A stretch of 64,000 bases of DNA, from the NCBI GenBank assembly GCA_026874595.1, contig CM049316.1, positions 61,453,676-61,517,675 of the forward strand. The letters are read 5' to 3'. The translations under genes and the position numbers were made by a program. The notes below the pieces were generated by a model. That model had not been told where the DNA came from. It did not search any database and worked only from the letters and a program-made list of their open reading frames with translations. Source of the DNA: Sipunculus nudus. Taxonomy: Eukaryota > Annelida > Sipuncula > Golfingiida > Sipunculidae. Of the stretch, positions 46,409 through 58,108 are shown piece by piece (the first letter of the stretch is position 1; the number at the start of each line of letters is the position of its first letter).

Positions 46409-47432
46409 GTTTTCACTGGGAACAACCTTACACGTTCGCGGTGAAAGCTTTACGGCGGATGAAACAAGAACCACACTAGAACTTTGGTCAAGCTCGTCGG
46501 GCCACTTGACCGAAGAATCAACCGCAGATGGCGTTACGGACATAATACCAGAGCGTCCCCAAGAAACCTACCCGCTGGCAATGTTCATCAATTGGCATGC
46601 GTACATTCAGATATCGATAATGATCATGAGTCTGTGTCTGAATCTGATTGGGACTGTATTTGTATTAAGGAAAAACATTCGATCTCAGGCCATATCATGG
46701 TTTTTGGGTTGTTTGTGTGTGTCAAATGCTGTATTTCTGACTATTAATACAGTCATAGCCTCTTCCGGGAATAACATGACCACCCTTCCGGGTTATTTGT
46801 GCCCAGTTGCCCTGTTCGGATCAACATTGTCGCTGTATGTCGGGTATGGGGCAATGATAGGAATATCCGCCATGCAATTGGGGGCCGTGGCTTCTCCATT
46901 TAAGGCATCCGTCTGGTGGTCGCATAAGAGAATTGCTGTAGCTACGTTTACACAATTAATCTTATGTGGCTTGATGAATTCAGTCGCTCTAATCATCTTT
47001 GATTATAAAACACCACAGTGTGGTATCCTGGCGTTAAAGGTCAATGTAGCCATAGCTTTAGCTGCCCAAATTATTACTGTCGTCATTCTGATTATAATAA
47101 ACATACTTACTGTGATTTACTTATTTCGGGCCAGAAAAACTAGACAAGTTGTCCGCGCCAATGTACACTCGTTATCAGCCGCCATAACGAAATTTCGAGG
47201 GACCGCCATTGCGCTCACCTTAATGTTTTTATCTTGTAACTGCCCGATGTTTGTTGTTCTTACAATTCAGCATTTCACTGATAAACCTATAACGTTGGTT
47301 CATATGATGACTTTTTGGTTACTGCCTGTGTTTCCGGGAAGTACGTTTTTTATTTACGTATGTACAAATGTACAGATGCGAAACGAACTCAAGACTATAT
47401 TATGCCTTGCATTTAGAAGGACAACCAGTTAA
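46409..47432 (+). CDS. Orphan class A-like G protein-coupled receptor, copy 2
   Basis: Nearly identical to copy 1. It has one extra codon (TTLELWSS for TTLLWSS) and a few substitutions: TM1 GTVFV for GTVLV, SNAVFL for SNAVVL, SHKR for SHKS, ALIIFDYK for ALVISDYK, VVILI for VVTLI. The reading frame is intact with TAA at 47430-47432. The same acceptor (GTTCAG at 46403-46408) is present, but no copy of the 38140 exon precedes it. The frame can be extended to an ATG at 46167, but that adds a Pro/Gly run from the C/G homopolymers, which I regard as artefact. It may use the shared upstream exon by alternative splicing, have its own start, or be unexpressed. Confidence 0.68.
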
Positions 47433-48647
47433 TTTCCCAACATTTAATGGCCCCTGCTGTTTGTAGTAAGTCATTATAATATTTTTGACCTAAATTGACT
47501 TTCAGTACTGTACTTCGATCTAGTTTTCACGCATTTCTTCTCTATATTTGACGGCCAAACCAAACTTGGGGGGGGGGGGGGGTAGGGGGGGGGGGTAGAA
47601 TTTTTCGGGCCAATGAAATTTTAAAATTGTATCAATATTTTCTGGATAAAGGCACTTTTTTACCTTTTCCTGATTAACTTCTTGACAGTGAAATATTACA
47701 TCAGGATAACGAGCACTGCATGAAACACCCAAAGAAAGCAGTACCGGGAATATTAACTTTATTGTCATATGAGAAAATACAATGTACTAAGAAATACAGT
47801 TTTATACATGTATCTCCGATACTGTATCCACTTGAAGCTATAAATCTGGTACTTGTAAAAGCCGCATTTTTATATACTTTTCTATACTCTTCACCGTTAT
47901 AAACAGTACACCCAAAATGACCAAACCTTGCTTTATGGGTATTTAATGTCAGATATGACAATATTCAACTTTTTAATTAAAATATGATAGACGATGTTTC
48001 AAAGATGGCCTTAATAATTAAACCCCCCCCCCCCCCCCCCGCTACAAGCAGCAACAATACAAAGCAAGCGGAAACACGTGATCAGAGATAGTAAGGATAT
48101 TTAACCATTAAACGAGAGATGTCTTAACATATATGTGTATGTGACGAAAATGAAGCGGAAGATATATCCGTCTGATATAAAAAGTCACACAAATTTCGAT
48201 ATTTTAATATCAGAACAATTCTAAGATATCAACGCACGGGAGAGTATTTGAAAGAAATATCTGTTTCTGTTTAGTTTATGCTCTGTGTTAGTAAAGATGT
48301 TTGAGGTTATAATAATGGTTGTTTAAAGTGACATTCATGACATAATCAGGCGTATAATATACCTGTACCACAGTAGTTGACATTCATTAACTAAATTGAT
48401 AAGCCGACAGGAGTGAATCAGATACATCACACACTCATGGTGATCATGCTATTTTTTTCAACATTGAGCTCTATGTATGCTTATGGCGAATAAAATCATT
48501 AACTCAAGCCACATACGAAAGAGTATATTATCCTAAGGCTTCTGGAAAGGAGAAATAATTTCGGCAAAATTTTGGCAATTGCCAATGATGTACAAAAAAA
48601 ATTGCTGCAAATCTTGAATTGTTGAAAATGATCAATAAATTATTGTG

Positions 48648-48766
48648 TCCATTTTCTATACTTTTAAAAATTCCTTATGGGAAACAGTGTCATAGCACAA
48701 ATAAGCAATGTAATTAAGGACCTGGCCTTTATTTGCAGAAATATAGGCACTGCAAACGGAAAATAA

Positions 48767-48809
<43 letters not shown>

Positions 48810-49276
48810 GTTTTATGTATTACTTGTTGGATATGTAATTATTATCTTGTATGACTTCTGTGAATTTCAAATGCTCTGAAATACTGAAGTTACTTTTTGG
48901 TGTTAGCGTATCTAAAGTCGTTGTAAGAAACCAAGCGGTTTTATTAGTAAATTAATTGTGAATATTTCATATATTATGAATGTAAGTTATCAATATATTT
49001 GTGAATTACTTTAAGCTGTCTTTTATTTGTTTAGAAATAATATTTTTTTTGTTTTTGTGAATCCGTTGCACAACAAGTGTATCATGGAATCAGTATCGTT
49101 TTTATTAAATGAGGTGTTCATTTAAGAAAAATAATTCCCGATTAGAGATAATTGTGTGAGTGTCCATTTTTTATACCTTTTAAATTCGTTATGGGAAACA
49201 GTGTCATAGCACAAATAAGCAATGTGATTAAGGACCTTGTTTTAATTTGCAGAAATATAGGCCCTGCAAACCGTAA

Positions 49277-49329
<53 letters not shown>

Positions 49330-49670
49330 GTTTTATGTATATATTACTTGTTGGATATGTAATTATCTTGTATGACTTCTGTGAATTTCAAATGCTTTGA
49401 AACCCTGAAGTTACTTTTTGGTGTTAGCGTATATCTGGAGTCGTTGTAGGAAACCATGCTGTTTTATTAGTAAATTAATTGTGAATATTTCATATATTAT
49501 GAATATAAGTTATCAATATATTTGTGAATTACTTAAAGCTGTCTTTTATTTGTTGAGAAAAGTTATTTTGTTGTTTTTGTGAATCCGTTGCACAACAAGT
49601 GTATCATGGAATCAGTATCGTTTTTATTGTAGGGGTGTTCATTTGAGAAAAAATAATTCCGTGATTAGAG
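48648..49670 (+). repeat. Internal ~515-bp direct duplication in unit 2
   Basis: Counterpart of 42927-43955, with (TA)n tracts at about 48770-48806 and 49281-49326. Confidence 0.9.
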
Positions 49671-50949
49671 ATATAAAATCCTTTGACATTCCATCTGCTC
49701 GTCCCATGTATTTTAAAATTCACAGTCATTATAAGGATGTTTATGTATGGTGTAAAATATTTGCTAATTGAATTGAAATCTAAGATTACCTTTCACCATC
49801 TGGATTACTTAAAGCGGAATGTTTTTAATGCTATTTTTATACATATTTAATACATGAACTCTTCGAACATAGTTTTCCTTTTACACATTTTGCTGATTGA
49901 AATGTTTTGAAAAAAAAACTGGAAATAAATACTAGTACATATAATGTTCCATATAACAAAATCTGATGAAAAAATTAGTCATTGTCAAATTTTCCTACGG
50001 GTTATTCTTTGTCAGCAGTTACTCTATTTCAGTCAACAAAAACTTATTAGAAGTTAATTCAAGTTATATCATGGGCGCTGCTGTAACCCCATAATAGTCA
50101 TATATGTTTATCAGTTGATATAAGTACAGATGTCTGAATTGAGGCTCACTAAGTGAGGGAACGTTTATGTGTATAATTTGACTGATGGATACATGTTTAA
50201 TTGCATTCAAAATTAAGTATGTCACATCTGATCACTGATTTCGATATACATGTATTGTTGTTGTTTTTAAATTTCTTTAAAACTTTAAATTATTTCTTTA
50301 AAATATTCATTCATCTGAATGATTGCATGGCGTGTATATATATTGCAAGTGAAAATGAAGTCACAATATTATATTGGTTTCAATATTCATTAAAAAAATA
50401 TCTGTTGTTATACCATTGTTCGTAATTTTGTATTGTATATTTGGGGATAGCATTTAAAGCTGTTGCACGATATTGTAATAAATACTGTTACAATAGTGGC
50501 ACGTTTTGAAGTCTCTAAGTATGACTGAAAGGTGACAATCCTGAGATATGTATTACCATCTCCCGAACATGACCTTTATCAGAGGGTGCAGCAGCTATAT
50601 GGTGGGTGGTTTACATACTGATCTCCATGAAAAGAGAAGAAAAGAGGACTAGTTATAAAAAAAAATTCTCACATAGAATCCTAATTTTTGTGTTATCCTT
50701 TGCCTCATCCATTTGCTGACGGAATATTGGTCTTTATCATCATACTATTTAGATCGCACTGTCAATTTACCATTTATCTATGCAATCAGATTCCAAATCC
50801 GTTAATCATATAACGTCCCCCCCCCCCATCCAAAAAAAAAAAAAAAAAAATGTGACCATTAGTCTTGCACATGCTTGGTCAATTAAGTAGTAGATAGGGC
50901 TTCTGTATATATTAACCATATAAAAACAACCGGATATGGTGTGAATTTA

Positions 50950-52310
50950 AGTTGGGATGACTTTTAGTTATTCTGAGCTACGTCGCCCTTTGTCTGTCGT
51001 CCTTCCTTCCGTAATCATGGAACAAATCGTAACCGCTGGACATAGAAACAGATTGAAAATCCGTGAAAGTCAATTAAATCTCCTTGGAAACCTGCTAATA
51101 GACCATGGCGGCATTAGGGCTTGCTTGTGCCCCCACAATGATTTGAAATTTTATACAAAAGTTCCAATATATCAATAATTTTTGTTGGATATCTATGATT
51201 CTTACTTTTTATCGATCAGAGAGTTTCATTAGCTGCTTCAGTCTGTATAATTTTCTAATTTTACCAATTTAATTCTTTTCTTTCAAAACCAGCATGTTAG
51301 AAATCGTATCAGTCTTTAGCGACATGCGGTTTCATCTGGTGTCCTGAAACCTTGTATATTTATTGATCATGACTAGTTTTATCATTTTCTTAACACTGGT
51401 GGTGCCAACTTAGTTTTTTTTCTTTTTAACGTTAACTATGGTTGCCTTTTTTTTTATTCGCGAGGGTTTTAATTTCGCGATATTAACGAATGCGAAATGA
51501 TCGCGAATATGAAACCCTCGGGAATAAATTGCCCCATAAATTTAGATGAAGAGGGGATGATGCAGCTGCAAAAACAGATTAGTCGTTCCACCTCTGCATG
51601 GAAACTACGTATAATCAGCAAACTAATATGTGTGAGCACGGTATACAACACACCAGGATTAATTCCACGCCGTATTCACAGGGGATAAATCGACTTCGAC
51701 ACAAGTCATAAGTTAATGACTGAACCAGAAAAGAGTGATGTATCATAAGATTCCTTCTAAATTTAAAATTAATACAACTTCTGGTGTAATTTTTATAGGA
51801 GCAAACGCGATAATAAAATCCTCGCGAATCTATGAAAACGAAGAAATTGTGAAATTTCAGCCTCGCGAATATAAAGCCAACAACAGTATTTCCTCTATTT
51901 TTGAGACTGCCTTACGAAATCATTGATATCTGTTTCTCAACTGGAGTTTCATCCAGTGTTCCAAAACCTCATGTTTTTATTGATCATGACTAAATTCACT
52001 TGTTGCTGAAGACTTGTGTCACAACCGGTTTTTTTTTATTTTCACCCGTTTTTTTCCTGTGTTTCGAGTTCCTCAAATGACTACAGTCATATCTGTTCCT
52101 CAGTAGCGGTTTCACCTACTGCCCTGAAACCAGGTTCATTAGTTCGTTTCGACTGTTGGAGCCACCTGCATTATTTTTATTTTTCATGCTTTTTCCTTTG
52201 TTTTTTTAGACTGCCAAAGACCATCAAATAGCTAAAGTGGTATCGGTGTGTCATGTATGGTTTATCTAGTCTCCTGAAACCTGGTGTGTTTATCACCCCC
52301 CCCCCCCCCC
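50950..52310 (+). repeat. Diverged tandem repeat region
   Basis: Opens with TTATTCTGAGCTACGTCGCC and CCGTCC-like text, resembling the repeat start at 4908. Blocks of the type TTTCAYCTRGTGYCCTGAAACC recur near 51330, 51945, 52105 and 52258. A MITE is inserted at 51439-51883. No gene recognised. Confidence 0.5.
51439..51883. mobile_element. MITE with TTCGCGAGG terminal inverted repeats
   Basis: TGGTTGCC...TATTCGCGAGGGTTTTAATT at the left pairs with AATTTCAGCCTCGCGAATA then AAGCCAAC at the right, about 445 bp. No transposase; target duplication not resolved. Confidence 0.6.
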
Positions 52311-53884
52311 CGAGAGGTAGACATTGTTTTATGTTGCATCGTCTGCCGATGTCGTCGACTGTCTGGTATAATATCTATTGAACGTAATTAAATTTAATGC
52401 AATGCATATTTTCCCCTGGAATATGAAATTAAACCCATTTCTACCTAACTCATAAGTTATAATGTCATAAGTTGCAAATTTGAATAAATCGAAGAAAGGC
52501 TACGACCAGTGCACTCTTTGTATTTAATATGAAACCTCATTATATGCATATATATGTTCATGACATATATATGAACCGACAGACGAATTAAACACAGTCG
52601 ATGGGCTGAGCGGACACACGTTTAAATTGAATATTGTCAGAGTAATGACAACCAGGATGTGAATGTACATGTCCTACAAAATACAAACAGAAAGACAAAA
52701 AAGTAGCACAATGACTGCTTTCTCTTTTAAAGAATTAGAAGAACTCCAAGTCTTTCCATGACTTTTCACAGAACAAACCTTTTCCATTTCACTAGCGACA
52801 CCTGTCGGCGATATTTAACATCTATGATTCGGGGTAGTACACTTTTATTATATATTAATATTTTCAACACTACCTTAAAAGTTTTTAATCTGAGAATTTA
52901 ATAAACGTTTCTGAGTTTTAAATGGTCTGTTGAGACATCTGTACAACTTAATGAAATTGTTCGCAAAATGTTTTTTGCTGTGTGTTTATATTCACACGTC
53001 AAATTATCAATTTCAATAAAAAAAATATGATTAACAAAAGTACACAATATTGTGTCACTGGGGTATGTATTGCATTCTGTTTACTATTTATTGGTCACCT
53101 GAACAGTCAAGACTCAAAATCAAATGAACAAGGTATCCTTGTCTCGCCTGTACACTACTGTTCACATGCGGCCCGGGGGTCAGCTGACCCGAACCGAACA
53201 CACAACGGCTCAAACACACGCAGTGCGCATGCTCGAGAAAAAGGTCAATTTCAGTTAGGTTTCAAGGATACATTTGGGAACTGAAAGGACAATGAATATA
53301 AATGGGTTGATCGAATGATGGTTTTTAAAGGGACATAATCAGGAGCAATATCTTGCCTATTCTTTCACACTATCAGTTCAGTTTTGCTTTATTCTAATGT
53401 TTCCCCAGCAAAACCATCCCAGCACAATCCATATACACACGGCTGTTTAACACCTTGTTGTGGTTCTGCGTGTTGGTAAACACAGTCCACGCAAATTCGC
53501 AGATTTTAAAACTATTTTCGAGGCATTTAAGGCATATACCCTGACTTTTCGCCTGGCTAGAACTAGAAGAAAGGAATATCTTTTAAAAGGTGTACATCTT
53601 TGTCCAAGACAACGGGGAACTCTTGCTGCACGTCAAACACCAGGTTAGGTATTAAACAGGTCAGATTCGGAACCTCTCGTGAAGGCTGAATATCTCGAAG
53701 CTCTTTCGAGAATCAGTTTCAATTTGTTGTTTAAGGAGGTGCCTTTATCGAGCTGTGCATATGTTGTCACCTCCTAAGACCGTCTTAACCACCAAGCTAT
53801 GTCCTGTCGCCCATTTTGTCTGATATATTTTACATGTTGTTATGATTGTGAGAAACGTATACGTTTCTTGTTATATGCATGTAC
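52311..53884. other. Intergenic; one signal-anchor-like ORF
   Basis: From ATG 53027 the + strand reads MINKSTQYCVTGVCIAFCLL then FIGHLNSQDSKSNEQ, a short cytoplasmic start plus one hydrophobic helix, followed by a possible donor AAG|GTATCC. It could be the first exon of a type II membrane enzyme, but no following exon was found, so I call no gene. Confidence 0.25.
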
Positions 53885-54362
53885 GTATGTTTGCCCGGAT
53901 CTGTAACTAAGAAACTAAAGTACATTTCCACTTGAATTTTTTCACATAAGGAAGGTTTCTACATTACCTCCGTCAAGCTGGAGAAAGTCAATTGGTTAAT
54001 ATGTATAATGAGTTTCATGAAAATCAATAGGTGCCTCCAAAGTGCGGTGACCTCTGACCTCATTAAATATGCAAGGATTTCCCTGGAATTCGAACTTGGG
54101 TGATATACATGTATTTTATTGATTAACAGTTCTGATGATTTTTATCAAAATCCTACATATTCTTCATATGTTATCGCGGCGACACCACAAAGTAGCCGAT
54201 TGACGCGTGACCTTATTTAGGGTTATTAGAATATGGCGAGTTTCGCGAACATCCATCAAAGCCTTGGTAAGTTATCGCGTCGACATTAAGATCGGACGAA
54301 CGGACATACTGACGGACGGGGGTATACCATAATACTCCCGTCATATGACAGGCGTATAAAAA
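53885..54362 (-). repeat. Dispersed repeat, copy 3 of the 'ACTTACCAGG' family
   Basis: Inverted relative of 2475 and 17540: CTGACCTCATTAAATATGCA, GGCGACACCACAAAGTAGCC and an end CGTCATATGACAGGCGTATA. The outer end carries a CGGACGGA-rich stretch. Confidence 0.7.
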
Positions 54363-54734
54363 GCCAGAATTCTTCATTATATGCTGGGGGGGGGGGGGGG
54401 GGGGGAATTCCCCTCACTTTTTAAGGAGAGGTAGTCGACCACCTCTAATCTCCACTTTCAGGGAATAAAGCGTTTAAAGAGAAAATTGCTCAATTTCCCC
54501 CTCACATCTGCCACAATAATATTTCAGGTATGTATTTCATATTATGAAAATTAAATTTAGTACGGTACATGTTTTATCCAAACTACCCCCCCCCCTTCAC
54601 GGCCCCGCTCACAAATTCTCTAAACAAACATAGCCCATGAGTGTTGCAGGCACAGGCACGCGTTTCCAGCACAAAATGGCTTAGAAACCGTAAACACATT
54701 GAGTATAGCCATTTTGTGCTGGAAGCGAGTGCCT

Positions 54735-55714
54735 ATGGACAAGTCTGCACGCGGGTTGAACGCCAGGTCATGTCTGATATACATACAGACGCCACCTCCA
54801 TCCCGCTTACGATCTCGGCGATGGATGATATATCCTGGGATTTCCACCTTGGAGTATCAGTTCTCGGCGATAGGTGATATATCCAGGGATATCCACCTCG
54901 GAGTCTCTGATCTCGGCGATAGGTGACATATACAGGGATTTCCACCTCGGAGTCTCTGATCTCGGTGATAGGTGATATATCCAGGGATTTCCATCTCGGA
55001 GTCTCCGATCTCGGCAATAGGTGATATATCCAGGGATTTCCACCTCGGAGTCTCCGATCTCGGCGATAGGTGATATATCCAGGGATTTCCACCTCGGAGT
55101 CTCTGATCTTGGCGATAGGTGATATATCCAGGGATTTCCACCTCGGAGTCTCTGATCTTAGCGATAGGTGATATAACTAGGGATTTCCACCTCGGAGTCT
55201 CTGATCTTAGCGATAGGTGATATAACTAGGGATTTCCACCTCGGAGTCTCTGATCTTAGCGATAGGTGATATAACTAGGGATTTCCACCTCTGAGTCTCT
55301 GATCTTAGCGATAGGTGATATATCCAGGGATTTCCACCTCGGAGTCTCTGATCTTGGCGATAGGTGATATAACTAGGGATTTCCACCTTGGAGTATCTGA
55401 TCTTGGCAATAGGTGATAAAACCAGGGATTTCCACCTCAGAGTCTCCGACCGAGTCTCCAAGCCATGTCTATGTTACACAGAGTACAGCAGTCCTCGTCT
55501 TTTAAGCCAGTATATTCATCTAATCCATCTTGGCTAGCAAACTACGGGCATTTAAGTGAAGAAAGAGCAATCCTTTTCTCTGGAAGCACTGAAATTTGTT
55601 ATCATCAACCTCAGATGGAGGGGTGTTTGGAAAAGAATCACTTTCTTTGGCAGAGTCATGGTTAATACTGATATTACTCTCATCAAGTATACCCTTACCA
55701 ACAACAGAATTCAA
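54735..55714 (-). pseudogene. LINE endonuclease N-terminal fragment with an internal minisatellite
   Basis: On the - strand: KGLLFLHLNARSLLAKMD, then TAVLCVT-stop-TWLGDSVGDSEVEIPG, then about 13 tandem 49-bp units, then YIIHRRDRKRDGGGVCMYIR and HDLAFNPRADL. This is the start of an APE endonuclease of a CR1/Jockey-type LINE (LNxRSL and TETWL landmarks). Stops disrupt it; one (TAG at 55469-55471) replaces the expected catalytic Glu of TETWL. The fragment stops near 54735, where a long hairpin begins. Confidence 0.8.
54812..55452 (-). repeat. 49-bp minisatellite, about 13 copies
   Basis: Unit (+ strand) GATCTCGGCGATAGGTGATA then TATCCAGGGATTTCCACCTC and GGAGTCTCT, 49 bp. The coding strand reads DSEVEIPGYITYRRD, which is the endonuclease text at the insertion point, so the unit derives from the LINE. 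As 49 is not a multiple of three, frames rotate and give long artefactual ORFs. Confidence 0.95.
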
Positions 55715-56193
55715 AGCGCACTACAGTGTATACATAGGGGATGACAGAATCAGATGTGACAGCTGCGTGTATCATAATACGTCCCGTCATACACGATCTT
55801 ATAAAAACGACCGACGATTGTTTAATATACCTTCTTTATTACCCTGAAATTTGCTGTATAGAATTACACCTACCATAATGTATTTTCAGTCGGACCTGTA
55901 TATTAAACTGAAAGGTCACTTGAGGTAATGTCCGGGTTGCTGGCAACTTTGACACGCGCAAGGCTTAGTTTTAATGCTGTTCACTACCTCGTGTCGCGTC
56001 TTTCTTGGATCTCTGGCAGGATTAGAATATTTTTTACACGGAGATCGGATGGTTGTAACAAATAATACATCAAGTATCAGGGATTGATGTAGCTTTAACA
56101 ATGGTAATTATTTAAATTTTAATCACTATTGGAAGCTAATAGCTACAGGTAGGAAATATTAAAGAAACATAAAAAAACACAGTTGAAATGTTC
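55715..56193. other. Unassigned sequence between LINE fragment and PLEKHG4 3' end
   Basis: No gene or repeat recognised. Confidence 0.4.
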
Positions 56194-57934
56194 TTTATTG
56201 CTAGTTGTCAAACTGTACAGCTTTATACATGGAAACGAATAAATAACCAAGAAACAAGTTTTCACAACTTTGTACAAATTTATCAAAACAGCATCAGGGA
56301 AGCTATAGCACCAATACAATAATTGTTGAACAAACAGGTCAGATTACATAGGGTAAATACAAACGTCTCTGGCAGTTTTACTTACAGAATCTCTCAACAT
56401 GAAAAGGGTGTTTAAAACTTCAACTGTTTTCAACACAGCATTAAAGCAAGTCCTTATCAGACAACTTTCTTCCCATCAGAGAAGATATGGGTATTTATTT
56501 TAATCATCATATACCCACTTTAATTTACAAAGTAAAAATACATCCTTATAACAGTCAATGTTATTCAAATAAAATATTAAGAAATGGTAATTTGTTTCAG
56601 CAACTCAAGATTACTTCCATGAAATACTTGAGATCTTAAATTTGGAGTCAAATATTGACAGATTTCGGGTCTCACCCTTTGACAAGCAGAGATCTACTTT
56701 TTTTTATGACAGTCACATATGACAGTCTTGGCTTCATTTTATTAGTGAGCCAACAGTCTTGGCAGGTTATTTCTTAACATTTTTCAACTACCAATTTTTT
56801 TTTACAAAGTCATTATGAACAACTTTACTCACAAATATGAGGTAGTGTGAAATTATGCTGGGTTTCTGCATACAAAGTTACTGAATGAATAGATATTATG
56901 TTTTACTACATACTGTAGGTCTCTTAAAGTAAATAAATAACTGTATTATGACACTGTTTCTAAACAGACTGATGGTACCAGTACTATTCTACAGAACTAC
57001 TAACTTAATATTGGATCTATTTTTACTGCTCTGAGTCTTGCTTCAAAATAGTCCAAGCATGAAAGGTAGCCATATACACAGACCTGCATTTTGTTTAACA
57101 CTATTTAGTGTTGAAGAAGCAAGGTAAGACATATATTGCATAGCATATACATCAAGTTAAGTTAAATGAAAAGCCAACTGAAAGTTCTTCATGAACCAGA
57201 AGTTTAAACAGTTTATATTTCTAGAGAAAACAAGGAATGCCTCCTGTGAGTTAAGTATTAAGTAGCTGTCCTTTGATCACAACAGGCACTGGACTGTGTG
57301 AAGCTGACTTAACTACAGTACATTGACAGTATTTACTTCTCTTATAATACGATTCACTGTATCTACCAAATAATATACACCCTGTCATCAAGTCATGTTT
57401 AAGTGCTAAGCAAAAGTTTTCCACTGAAACAGTAGCCTACAGCCCAGCCAACAGTACTCTTGTAACAGTGTCTATTATTGGCTTTAATATGTGTATGCAT
57501 ACAGTAAATTCAGAAGCCAGGCCATGTAATACACCTCCAGACATTATACATCGATATAAAGTATGGTATCTGTGAGTTTGGTCGGTAATAATTCAAAACC
57601 CATCCCGGTTGTTGGCGAGGTCTTTCACAGAAAGAAGAGTCACAACAAATGGTTATATATCTGAACCTAGTTTCATTTCTTTTAAATAATTTACATACAT
57701 AAGCAGTGTACCAGAGCAAGATTCCACATGTGGCCATTTATATCAAGCTTCAAAGCTTTTAAAGCACAATTCATGTCAATGTGAGCAACAACCAGCAGTA
57801 TAAAACACTTCTGCAGTGACATAATTTGGTACCCTGCCTTCGGCTGATGATACTGACACAAATCACTTTTTAATTCTGCAACTCCAGCAGTTAAGACCAC
57901 AACTACCGGTACTCAGAGTTCACTGATGGCACAC
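56194..57934 (-). terminator. PLEKHG4: PLEKHG4-like 3' UTR and poly(A) signal
   Basis: A 1.7-kb AT-rich untranslated region after the stop at 57935. AATAAA on the - strand (TTTATT at 56194-56199) is the best terminal signal. Short ORFs here are not credible. Confidence 0.6.
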
Positions 57935-58108
57935 TTAATTACCAAACTTTTCTCTCTGAACTAGTGAATTATCTACAATAGCTACAACACTAACATATTT
58001 AAATAGATCATCGCTGTCTGTGTGAGGCATGACAACAGGTTTTTCTTTACACCATATAGCACCACGGTAGAAGTTAGGATTGCTGCCATGAAGGTTTGCA
58101 GGTGTCCG
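57935..58108 (-). CDS. PLEKHG4: PLEKHG4-like terminal coding exon
   Basis: The acceptor TTTCTCTTTAGAGAATTAG precedes RTPANLHGSNPNFYRGAI, then CKEKPVVMPHTDSDDLFKYV to KFGN and stop TAA (57935-57937). Phase 0 fits the preceding exon. A 57-residue open frame of ordinary protein composition supports it. An acceptor 8 bp upstream would give another frame and a different end. Confidence 0.7.
   Translation of the reverse strand, partial: RTPANLHGSNPNFYRGAIWCKEKPVVMPHTDSDDLFKYVSVVAIVDNSLVQREKFGN

Larger units (their letters stand above)
45328..50680 (+). repeat. Segmental duplication unit 2 (GPCR copy 2)
   Basis: Tandem counterpart of 39602-45294, ending CACATAGAATC at 50680. Differences are scattered substitutions, microsatellite and homopolymer lengths, and absence of the MITE. 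Confidence 0.95.

Noticed and set aside
54733-55461. Repetitive ORFs with MEIPGYITYRRD repeats
   Set aside because: They follow from the 49-bp minisatellite derived from a LINE; frames rotate and the ends do not continue into a protein.
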